Source: an uncultured bacterium
GTDB lineage: Bacteria; Actinomycetota; Coriobacteriia; Coriobacteriales; Coriobacteriaceae
DNA length: 9,778 nt
Direction: 5' to 3'
Assembly (NCBI GenBank): GCA_905216045.1
Contig: CAJMSL010000066.1
Coordinates: 1 to 9,778, forward strand
This document shows positions 1 to 5,707 of the stretch, one piece after another. A program made the translations under genes and the position numbers. Each line of letters begins with the position of its first letter. Positions within the stretch are counted from its first letter, which is position 1. The notes beneath the pieces are model-generated. The model searched no databases and was not told the origin of the DNA. It saw nothing but the letters and a program-made list of their open reading frames with translations.

Positions 1-877
1 GACGGTCCTCGTCAGGGCGAAGCGAGCACAGGTCATTGGACAGGCGTTCGGGCAGCATGGGAAGCACGCGATCGGCCAGATACACCGATGTCGTACGATG
101 GCGAGCCTCAAGATCGATATGCCCGTCCCAAGCCACATAGTGTGAAACATCGGCGATATGCACACCCAGCTTGTAGCCACCCTCGGGCGTGCGCTCCAAC
201 GAAATGGCATCGTCAAAGTCGCGCGCGTCGACCGGGTCGATCGTGATGACAAAGCGGTCGCGCAGATCGCGGCGGAGTGGGTCCTTAAGCGCCGCGGACA
301 CATCGAGCGAAAGCCCCTCGGCCTCGTCCAGCGCGGCCTCGGGATAGCTATCGGTATAGCCGTAACGCGCCATCACATAATGAACGCCCAAATCGGGCGC
401 GTCATCTCCGCCAATGCGGCGTGCGATCGTCACAGTGCCCGATGCCAGGCGCGTCGGGTAGGTCAATATGCGCGCGACAACGGCATCTCCCGGGTGGACA
501 CCCAGACGATCCGCCGAGGTATCCTCGGGCAAAATGAAGAAGTCGGCCTTCAAGCGCGAATCGAGCGGCTCGATCACACCGAGCGGACCGGCGGTCTGGT
601 ACGTACCCACCACGCTTATGGCTGCGCGCTCAACTACGCCCTCGATCACGGCGCGACGCTCGCCATGCGGGCTATTCTTAATGCTCACGGCAACGGTATC
701 GCCGTCCATGATCTCACGCTTGCCGCGACCCATGACCTTGTAGTCGCCATTCTCGGTTATGACATAGGCACTGTGCTCATGGAGCTGCACGCGCCCGGTC
801 AGGCTCGGACGGCGTTCGCTGCGCACCGGCCCGCGCTGATTGCGAGCTCCACGCTTATACTTGTTATTGCGCCCCAT
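1..877 (-). CDS. rnr: Ribonuclease R, N-terminal part (3' end of gene outside window)
   Basis: This is a processive 3'-to-5' exoribonuclease of the RNB (RNase II/R) family, which degrades structured RNA in the cytoplasm. The frame is open from the ATG at 877 to the window edge, giving 292 codons with no stop. After a basic N-terminus (MGRNNKYKRGARNQRG) comes a cold-shock-like OB region with the phrase KVMGRGKREIMDGDTVAV. The RNB catalytic domain then starts, with RFVITIDPVDARDFDDAISL. Asp214, Asp220, Asp222 and Asp223 match the four metal-binding aspartates of the family. Further on are KLGVHIADVSHYV and VLPMLPERLSNDLCSL, typical of RNase R. The rest of the RNB domain and the C-terminal S1 domain lie beyond position 1. 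The start is supported by AAGGAGG four bases upstream. A terminator after ftsX implies separate transcription. In related genomes smpB often lies nearby, but it cannot be seen here. Confidence 0.96.
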   Translation of the reverse strand, partial: MGRNNKYKRGARNQRGPVRSERRPSLTGRVQLHEHSAYVITENGDYKVMGRGKREIMDGDTVAVSIKNSPHGERRAVIEGVVERAAISVVGTYQTAGPLGVIEPLDSRLKADFFILPEDTSADRLGVHPGDAVVARILTYPTRLASGTVTIARRIGGDDAPDLGVHYVMARYGYTDSYPEAALDEAEGLSLDVSAALKDPLRRDLRDRFVITIDPVDARDFDDAISLERTPEGGYKLGVHIADVSHYVAWDGHIDLEARHRTTSVYLADRVLPMLPERLSNDLCSLRPDEDR

Positions 878-928
878 GGCGCCTCCTTGCTATCGATTGC
901 CGTTTACATCCCAAGAGTCTACCCAAAT

Positions 929-1011
929 GATCCCTAGGGGACGGAGGAAAACAGATCACATAGATAGACCAGCGCCACGATGATCCGCAATCCTGCCGTC
1001 CCCTAGGGATC
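929..1011. repeat. 83-bp inverted-repeat element with 16-bp perfect arms
   Basis: The left arm 929-944 (gatccctaggggacgg) and the right arm 996-1011 (ccgtcccctagggatc) are perfect reverse complements. Pairing continues inward with one bulge through AGGA/TCCT and again at GATCA/TGATC, leaving a loop of roughly 20 bases. The element lies between the ftsX terminator and the rnr start and so falls in the rnr leader or promoter region. Neither strand has a T-run after the hairpin: on the minus strand the T-run comes before it and belongs to the ftsX terminator. It looks like a small palindromic interspersed element, but whether copies exist elsewhere cannot be seen from this window. Confidence 0.7.
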
Positions 1012-1048
1012 AAAAAAAAACGGGCCGCCCCATAAGAGACGACCCGTT
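1012..1048 (-). terminator. Rho-independent terminator after ftsX
   Basis: Read on the minus strand, the arm 1048-1036 pairs with 1031-1019 around a 4-base loop (TTAT). This gives a 13-bp stem that includes a few G-U pairs. The arms open with AACGGG and close with CCCGTT, and a run of T continues to 1012, nine in all. It starts 25 bases after the ftsX stop codon. This is the best intrinsic terminator in the window and should end the ftsE-ftsX transcript. Confidence 0.9.
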
Positions 1049-1072
1049 GGAAGGGATGAATTCCAGGCATGC

Positions 1073-1993
1073 CTACACGCGCAGGTAGCGACGCATAGCG
1101 ATGGCAGAACCAAAGAGACCGATAATCACGCCGACCAGAATCAGCGCAGCATAGGTCACCAGGTAGTACTGCATCGGCAGGGCAAACGACATCCAGCCGA
1201 TGCTCTCCTGCAGACGCGGAATCATCAGGTTGCGCAGCAGCTCCAGAACGCCGATGGAAAGCAGCGAGCCCAAAATGGCCTGCAGTACGCCCTCGGTGAT
1301 AAACGGGCCGCGAATGAAACCGTTGCTGGCGCCGACCAGACGCATAATCGCAATCTCACGACGACGCGCCGTGATGGACAGGCGAATCGTGTTGTTGATG
1401 AAGATGAATGCGATAAAGGTCAGAAGGCCAACGAGCACCACGGCGGCGATGCGGATGTAGTTGGTCACCTGGAACAGGCGGCTCACTTCCTCCTGGCCGT
1501 ACAGCACGCTCGCGTTGACGTCGCCGTCATCCGCGATCTTCTGGAAATCGGCATCCTTCTTGAGCTTCTCTGCCGTGCTCTCAACCTTGGACGGATCGTC
1601 CATCTCAATTGCAAACGAAGCCGGCAGCGGGTTCTGGCCGTCGAGTGCGCTCATGGTGGCGTCGGCGTTGCCCGACAGCTTGCTCGTATACTCGGCCAGC
1701 GCGTCGTCCTTGTCCTTATAGGTCACGGACTTGACGTTATTCCACGTCTTAAGCTCGGCCTCAAAAGCCTGAACATCGGCCTGATCGGCGTCATCACTAA
1801 TGAACGCGTTGATGACAACCTGATCCTCGACGATGCCGATCACGGAGTTCAGCATCGCAGAGCCCATGATGAACAGGCCGATGATAAACAGCGAAAGGAA
1901 GATCGTGATGACGGCGCCGAGCGAGGTAGTCCAGTTACGGAAGAAGTGGCTGATTGCCTCTTTGAAGGAGTAGCCCACGTTAGTTGGTGCCAT
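1073..1993 (-). CDS. ftsX: Cell division protein FtsX (ABC-type permease subunit)
   Basis: FtsX is the membrane partner of the ATPase FtsE. In the FtsEX complex it passes ATP-driven conformational change to extracellular peptidoglycan hydrolases at the septum. The 306-residue length is normal. The protein has a short cytoplasmic N-terminus, TM1 at about residues 22-46, and an extracellular domain at about 47-178, rich in Asp and Lys, which is the usual hydrolase-contact loop. TM2 lies at about 180-201, followed by a basic cytoplasmic stretch with RLSITARRREIAIMRLVGAS, a strongly conserved FtsX signature. TM3 is at about 232-253 and TM4 at about 276-297, and the tail is basic (MRRYLRV). The ATG at 1993 lies inside the 3' end of ftsE (14-bp overlap), so the two are probably translationally coupled. 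GGGGAGG lies 11 bases upstream, a slightly long spacing. The stop is TAG. Confidence 0.96.
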   Translation of the reverse strand: MAPTNVGYSFKEAISHFFRNWTTSLGAVITIFLSLFIIGLFIMGSAMLNSVIGIVEDQVVINAFISDDADQADVQAFEAELKTWNNVKSVTYKDKDDALAEYTSKLSGNADATMSALDGQNPLPASFAIEMDDPSKVESTAEKLKKDADFQKIADDGDVNASVLYGQEEVSRLFQVTNYIRIAAVVLVGLLTFIAFIFINNTIRLSITARRREIAIMRLVGASNGFIRGPFITEGVLQAILGSLLSIGVLELLRNLMIPRLQESIGWMSFALPMQYYLVTYAALILVGVIIGLFGSAIAMRRYLRV

Positions 1994-3200
1994 AGTTGCC
2001 GTAACCTCCCCTCTCCTGGTCGCGGATGACGTGGCCGCCCTCGAGGGCGATCACGCGACGGTGCATGCTATCGACCATCTCGCGGTCGTGCGTGGCGACG
2101 ATCACGGTGGTGCCGGTGCGGTTAATACGCTCAAGCAGCTTCATGATGCCCAGCGAGATCGCCGGGTCGAGGTTGCCCGTGGGCTCGTCGCAGATCAGCA
2201 GCGGCGGACGGTTGACCATAGCACGGGCGACGGCAACGCGCTGCTGCTCGCCACCGGAAAGCTGGTCGGGCAGCGAGTCCATCTGATCGGCCAGACCGAC
2301 CAGACGCAGCACCTCGGGCACCTGGCTGCGAATGACGCCCTTGGGCTTGCCGATGCACTGCAGGGCAAACGCCACGTTTTCGTAGGCGGTCTTTTGCGGC
2401 AGAAGCTTAAAGTCCTGGAACACGGCGCCAATCTGGCGGCGCAGGAACGGAACCTTGCGGTTCTTGATCTTCATGAGGTCCTGACCGGCAACCAGGATGC
2501 GGCCGCTCGTCGGCTTGACGTCGCGGTTGAGCGTCGACAGCAGCGTGGTCTTACCCGAGCCGGAGTGACCGACCAGGAAGACGAACTCGCCCGGATAGAT
2601 CTCGATGTTGATGTCGTCGAGTGCAGGCTTGTTGGGCTGTGCCGGATAGATCTTGGTGACATGCTCCATAAGGATGACGGGCTCGACACCGGCCTGCTTG
2701 GCCATCTTCTTGCGGCTGGCCTGCGGATCGATGGGCGCAAACACCGACGTAAAATCGGGGTTGTTGAGCGCGTTATCGAGGCTTGCGACCTCGGCTGCCT
2801 GATCGCTCTCGACCACCGGAGCAGCAGGCTGCGTGGGGTCGGGAATAGCGGCAAAGAGACCGGACTGCGCAGGCTGAGGAGCCGGCGTCGCAGGGGCCAA
2901 GGGGTCGGGAATGCCGGCCATGGTAGGCTGCGGCGTGGCGGCACCAGCCTGAGGCTGCTCCACGCGAGCGGTCACGGCCTGAACGGGCTCAAAACCCGCC
3001 GTGCCGGAAAGCGCGACATCGCTGGTTGGATTGTAGGCAAAGGGATCGGATGCCGGCTGTGCCTGATCTGCCGGCTGAGCGGGGGCCTGAGCAACAGGCT
3101 GGCCCTCTGAATCCGGAGTGGCGAAACGACTGCCCTGGACGCCTGCCTGCGTCTTGGGGGCATCATCGCCCGCACCGGAGGTACGGAAGTGGTTACCCAC
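1980..3200 (-). CDS. ftsE: Cell division ATP-binding protein FtsE with long N-terminal extension
   Basis: FtsE is the cytoplasmic ABC ATPase of the FtsEX division complex. The ABC domain occupies about residues 174-395 and is complete. It has Walker A GHSGSGKTT (211-219), Q-loop Gln262 (AVFQDFKLLP), signature LSGGEQ (314-319), Walker B LLICDE (334-339), D-loop NLDP and H-loop His371 (VATHDRE). The family is usually about 225-240 residues, whereas this protein has 406 because of an N-terminal stretch of some 170 residues rich in Ala, Pro and Gln. That stretch has a twice-used IPDP motif (A-G-IPDP near 97, A-A-IPDP near 119) and no hydrophobic segment, so it is predicted to be disordered and cytoplasmic. 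The long start is well supported: GTG at 3200 has AAGGAG five bases upstream, while the internal ATG at residue 166 has no good ribosome-binding site. The gene overlaps ftsX by 14 bases. The role of the extension is unknown. Confidence 0.95.
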   Translation of the reverse strand: MGNHFRTSGAGDDAPKTQAGVQGSRFATPDSEGQPVAQAPAQPADQAQPASDPFAYNPTSDVALSGTAGFEPVQAVTARVEQPQAGAATPQPTMAGIPDPLAPATPAPQPAQSGLFAAIPDPTQPAAPVVESDQAAEVASLDNALNNPDFTSVFAPIDPQASRKKMAKQAGVEPVILMEHVTKIYPAQPNKPALDDINIEIYPGEFVFLVGHSGSGKTTLLSTLNRDVKPTSGRILVAGQDLMKIKNRKVPFLRRQIGAVFQDFKLLPQKTAYENVAFALQCIGKPKGVIRSQVPEVLRLVGLADQMDSLPDQLSGGEQQRVAVARAMVNRPPLLICDEPTGNLDPAISLGIMKLLERINRTGTTVIVATHDREMVDSMHRRVIALEGGHVIRDQERGGYGNYGTN

Positions 3201-3205
3201 TGGTG

Positions 3206-3211
3206 CTCCTT
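3206..3211 (-). promoter_or_regulatory. Ribosome-binding site of ftsE
   Basis: AAGGAG on the minus strand, five bases before the GTG at 3200. It decides in favour of the long FtsE form over the internal ATG at residue 166. Confidence 0.8.
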
Positions 3212-3245
3212 ATCGTCGTGCGTTTAAACTACATGAGCGCTTTGT

Positions 3246-3254
3246 ATTTTAGCA
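3246..3254 (-). promoter_or_regulatory. Candidate extended -10 promoter element for ftsEX
   Basis: The minus strand reads TGCTAAAAT, an extended -10 (TGn plus a hexamer with five of six matches to TATAAT), 46 bases before the ftsE GTG. I see no good -35 hexamer at 16-18 bases, which extended -10 promoters can do without. The surrounding sequence is AT-rich compared with the genes. Predicted only. Confidence 0.4.
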
Positions 3255-3289
3255 GTATTAGCTTTGCTGCACATAAGAAGCATGGCGTG

Positions 3290-3440
3290 CTTAGGGATCC
3301 CGTCGGCCGGGCACAGGGTTACTCTCCAAATCGTCCTCGGACATGTCGGAGCCCCCGCTGCGCGCTTCGCGCTGCGGGGGCTCCTCCGTCCTGCGGAAAG
3401 ATTTGGAGAGTAGCCCTGTGTCCGGCCTGCGGTAACTAAG
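3290..3440. repeat. 151-bp imperfect palindromic intergenic element
   Basis: The two halves are imperfect reverse complements. The outer ends share CTTAG (3290-3294 against 3436-3440). Next come GGCCGG (3305-3310 against 3422-3427) and a run of CACAGGG-T/C-TACTCTCCAAATC, about 21 positions with one mismatch, at about 3312-3332 against 3400-3420. After a divergent stretch the centre closes with GAGCCCCCGC against GCGGGGGCTC around a GC-rich tip (about 3349-3383). As RNA it would fold into one long hairpin. There is no T-run, so it does not look like a simple terminator. Its structure resembles a palindromic interspersed repeat or MITE-like element without a coding sequence. Copy number elsewhere is not visible. 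Confidence 0.75.
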
Positions 3441-3556
3441 GGGTCGCCGCGTTTTACTTGGGGTGCTGCATACACAAAGTTGGAAGGGTCTGAATTGCGC
3501 TTTGTCGATATATGCCCTTTTCCCTGATGGGACCGTGCTTGAGGGGCGTCTTCATA

Positions 3557-3623
3557 AGTTGCGGTGAAATAGGGACTGTTTTACCAGTTAAAAGGTCTAA
3601 TCAGTCCTTATTTCACCGCAACT
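3557..3623. repeat. 67-bp inverted repeat with 22-bp arms
   Basis: Arms 3557-3578 and 3602-3623 are reverse complements with one mismatch (a G-U pair in RNA), separated by 23 bases. The outer half of each arm is AGTTGCGGTGAAATA, and the arms close with ACTG/CAGT. The element lies directly downstream of the terminator-like hairpin of the tkt C-subunit. It shares no evident sequence with the other two inverted repeats in the window, so it is probably a different repeat family. The function is unknown. Confidence 0.7.
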
Positions 3624-3628
3624 GAAAC

Positions 3629-3655
3629 AGGGGCGCTCTCCAAGAGAGCGCCCCT
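3629..3655 (-). terminator. Terminator-like hairpin after tkt C-subunit
   Basis: A perfect 12-bp GC-rich stem (AGGGGCGCTCTC against GAGAGCGCCCCT) with a 3-base loop, starting 71 bases after the tkt stop codon. On the minus strand it is followed only by GTTTC, a poor T-run, so termination could be weak or hairpin-dominated. The plus strand carries no gene that would need it. Confidence 0.55.
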
Positions 3656-3668
3656 GCCGGGTTTCCAT

Positions 3669-3712
3669 AGTACTGGCGAAACAGTTTTATAGTTCTGGCG
3701 AAGCAGTCCTTG
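3669..3712. repeat. Imperfect 22-bp tandem direct repeat
   Basis: Two adjacent 22-base units, 3669-3690 and 3691-3712, share the core AGT-A/T-CTGGCGAA-A/G-CAGT. They lie in the 3' untranslated region of the tkt C-subunit, 15 bases past its stop codon. No function is evident. Confidence 0.5.
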
Positions 3713-3726
3713 AGATCCGCCTTGCC

Positions 3727-4668
3727 TTATGCCAAGAACTCCTTGGTGGTCGCCACGATGTTGGCGGCGTCCAGGCCATACTTGTGCAAGAGCTCGGCAC
3801 CCGGGCCAGACTCACCGAAGGTGTCGTTGACGCCGATCTTCTTGAGCGGCGTCGGGCACTGCTCGCACAGGACGTCGGCAACGGCGCTGCCCAGGCCACC
3901 GATCACAGAGTGCTCCTCGACGGTCACGACGTGGCCGGTCTTGGTGGCGCTCTTGACGATCAGATCGGCATCGATGGGCTTGATGGTGTGCATGTTGATG
4001 ACCTCGGCGTCGATGCCCTCGGCAGCGAGCTGCTCGGCGGCCTCGAGGGCCTCGCCGACCATCAGGCCGCAGGCGATGATGGTCACATCGGCGCCCTCGC
4101 GCATGACAATACCCTTACCCAACTCGAACTTGTAGGTCTCGGGGTCGTTAATAACCGGCGAGGCCAAACGGGCGAAGCGCATGTACACCGGACCGTCGCA
4201 CTCGTAGGCGGCGCGCGTCACGGCGCGGGCCTCGACGTCGTCGGCAGGAACGATCACAGTCATGCCGGGGATGACGCGCATGAGGGCGATATCCTCGCAG
4301 CATTGGTTTGTTTAGGAATCGGCGACCACCGAGATACCGGCATGCGTGGCACCGATCTTAACGTTGAGGTGCGGGTAGCCGATGGAGTTGCGGACCTGCT
4401 CAAAGGCGCGACCGGCAGCGAACATGGCGAAGGTGCTCGCGAAGGCAACGCGGCCGGTGGTCGCGATACCGGCGGCGACGCCCATCAGGTTGCTCTCGGC
4501 AATGCCCACATCGAAGAAACGATCGGGGCAGGCGGCCTTGAACTTGCCGGTCTGCGTGGCGGCGGCCAGGTCGGCGTCGAGGACCACAAAGTCATCGTGC
4601 TCGTTGGCGAGCTCGACGAGGGCCTCGCCGTAGCTTACACGCGTGGCGATTTTCTTGACGTCTGCCAT
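3727..4668 (-). pseudogene. tkt: Transketolase C-terminal subunit, interrupted by an in-frame stop
   Basis: This is the C-terminal half of a split transketolase (pyrimidine-binding plus C-terminal domain). With the N-subunit it would transfer two-carbon units between sugar phosphates in the non-oxidative pentose phosphate pathway. The first part, codons 1-118 (MADVKKIATRVSYGEAL...), contains DVGIAESNLMGVAAGIA with the Glu that activates thiamine diphosphate, then ATHAGISV. Codon 119 is TAA (4314-4312). The same frame continues with QCCEDIALMRVIPGMTVIVP and the full C-terminal domain to the TAA at 3727, so only a short block (4326-4306) is abnormal. It reads VADS-stop-TN where the family has a GEDG-A/P-TH motif. 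Total length, 313 codons, is normal. The ATG at 4668 follows the N-subunit stop by one base and uses GGAGAGGAG inside that gene. Either the gene is inactivated or the block is an assembly error. A restart at the ATG at 4281 would give only a non-catalytic fragment. Confidence 0.85.
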
Positions 4669-4669
4669 C

Positions 4670-5500
4670 CTAGAGCTCCTCTCCGGCGGCCGTGCGCTCT
4701 GCCATGGCCTGCTCAAACTGTTCATCGTTGGGGGCCTTACCGTGCCAACCCACCTGGTTCTCCATAAAGGAGACGCCCTTGCCCTTCGTGGTCTCAGCGA
4801 TAATGGCGGTCGGCTGACCCTTGGTGGCGCGGGCCTCGGCAAAGGCGGCGCGGATCTGGTCGAAGTCGTTGCCGTCGGCGAGCTCCACCACATGGAACTT
4901 GAAGGCGCGGAACTTGTCGGCGAGCGGCATGGGGTCGTTGACCTCCTCGACGGGGCCATCGATCTGCAGGCCGTTATGGTCGACGATCACGCAGAGGTTG
5001 TCGAGCTGCTGGTTGCCGGCAAACATGGCGGCCTCCCAGACCTGGCCCTCCTCGCTCTCGCCATCGCCCAGCAGGGCGTACGTGCGGTAAGTATCGCCCC
5101 AGTGCTTGGCGGCAACCGCCATGCCCACGGCGGCGGAGATGCCCTGGCCCAGCGAGCCGGTGGACATATCGACGCCCGGAGTGTCGTTCATGTTGGGATG
5201 GCCCTGCAGGTGACTGCCGATGTGGCGCAGCGTCTCGAGATCCTCCTTGGGGAAGAATCCGCGCTCGGCGAGCACGGCGTACAGACCAGGCGCGCAGTGA
5301 CCCTTGGAAAGCACGAAGCGATCGCGGTCGGCCTTGCGGGGGTCGGCAGGGTCGACGTTCATTTCCTCAAAGTACAGATAGGTCATGATGTCGGCAGCGC
5401 CGAGCGAACCGCCCGGATGGCCGGACTTGGCAGCGTGCACGCCGGTGACGATGCCCTTCCTTACCTCGTTGGCAACCTTTTTGAGCTCTTCGTCGCTCAT
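4670..5500 (-). CDS. tkt: Transketolase N-terminal (thiamine diphosphate-binding) subunit
   Basis: This is the N-terminal half of a two-gene transketolase and carries the pyrophosphate-binding domain. The 276 residues are a normal length for the split form and the frame is intact. Visible motifs are AAKSGHPGGSLGAADIM (about 23-39, early transketolase signature), DRFVLSKGHCAPGLYAVL, DMSTGSLGQGIS, and the thiamine diphosphate/Mg motif that begins GDGESEEGQVWEA and ends in VIVDHNG. It closes with TTKGKGVSFMENQVGWHGKAP, the usual C-terminal part of this subunit. The ATG at 5500 has AAAGGAAGG just upstream. The gene ends in TAG, one base before the start of the C-subunit, and its last codons supply that gene's ribosome-binding site, so the two are translationally coupled. 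Without an intact C-subunit this protein should not form the complete active site, which sits between the two domains. Confidence 0.95.
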   Translation of the reverse strand: MSDEELKKVANEVRKGIVTGVHAAKSGHPGGSLGAADIMTYLYFEEMNVDPADPRKADRDRFVLSKGHCAPGLYAVLAERGFFPKEDLETLRHIGSHLQGHPNMNDTPGVDMSTGSLGQGISAAVGMAVAAKHWGDTYRTYALLGDGESEEGQVWEAAMFAGNQQLDNLCVIVDHNGLQIDGPVEEVNDPMPLADKFRAFKFHVVELADGNDFDQIRAAFAEARATKGQPTAIIAETTKGKGVSFMENQVGWHGKAPNDEQFEQAMAERTAAGEEL

Positions 5501-5707
5501 TGTGCCTTCCTTTCATCCTCATTAGACAAAATGCGCACGGCACCGAAGGTAATCCCAACACAGCCGCAATGCACGTACGTCATTCATTATGCTGGAAACT
5601 GATGGCTTTACCAGAGTTTTTATCATTATTTGAACAATTTAGCAGGCAGAACCGCTGATGAAACGGTTTATCAATGCGAACGTCTTTTGGATGGAACGCG
5701 ATCGACC
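5501..5707. other. Intergenic region between yitT and tkt N-subunit
   Basis: There is no gene here. It has an AT-rich middle (about 5587-5645) compared with the coding DNA, as expected of a promoter region for the tkt pair. One possible -10 on the minus strand is CATAAT (5591-5586), but I see no convincing -35 partner. A weak 5-bp hairpin (AACCG/CGGTT, about 5650-5668) follows yitT without a T-run, so no clear yitT terminator is present and some readthrough into tkt is possible. Confidence 0.5.

Larger units (their letters stand above)
3201..3726. other. Repeat-rich 526-bp intergenic region between tkt C-subunit and ftsE
   Basis: I find no convincing gene here. In minus-strand order it holds a 22-base imperfect tandem repeat, a GC-rich terminator-like hairpin, a 67-bp inverted repeat, about 115 bases with no feature I recognise (3441-3556), a 151-bp palindromic element, and the AT-rich ftsE promoter region. 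Open frames over the palindrome exist on both strands and read as mirror-like peptides, which is what a palindrome produces and not evidence of coding. Confidence 0.8.

Noticed and set aside
158..937. Plus-strand open frame opposite rnr
   Set aside because: The minus strand encodes an RNase R with its catalytic aspartates. The plus-strand product is not recognisable and runs through the inverted repeat.
2703..2705. Internal ATG (FtsE residue 166) as the true FtsE start
   Set aside because: It would give a canonical-length protein but has no clear ribosome-binding site, while the GTG at 3200 has an ideal AAGGAG.
2031..3110. Plus-strand open frame of 359 codons opposite ftsE
   Set aside because: Antisense shadow of a complete ABC ATPase gene. 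No supported start and no domain.
3224..3475. Possible small proteins on both strands across the 151-bp palindrome
   Set aside because: Both strands give near-mirror peptides with a shared QGYSPN...RAAGAP pattern, which follows from the palindrome. There is no ribosome-binding site and no family resemblance.
4312..4314. Readthrough or recoding of the TAA in the tkt C-subunit
   Set aside because: TAA is not a selenocysteine or pyrrolysine codon, and the neighbouring signature residues are also changed, so readthrough alone would not restore the active site.
4669..4959. Upstream start extending the tkt C-subunit into the N-subunit gene
   Set aside because: The extra residues are an Arg/Ser/Pro-rich out-of-frame reading of the N-subunit gene. 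MADVKK at 4668 has a strong ribosome-binding site and matches the usual start of the subunit.
4643..5602. Plus-strand open frame opposite the tkt N-subunit
   Set aside because: Antisense shadow of an intact transketolase subunit with all its motifs.
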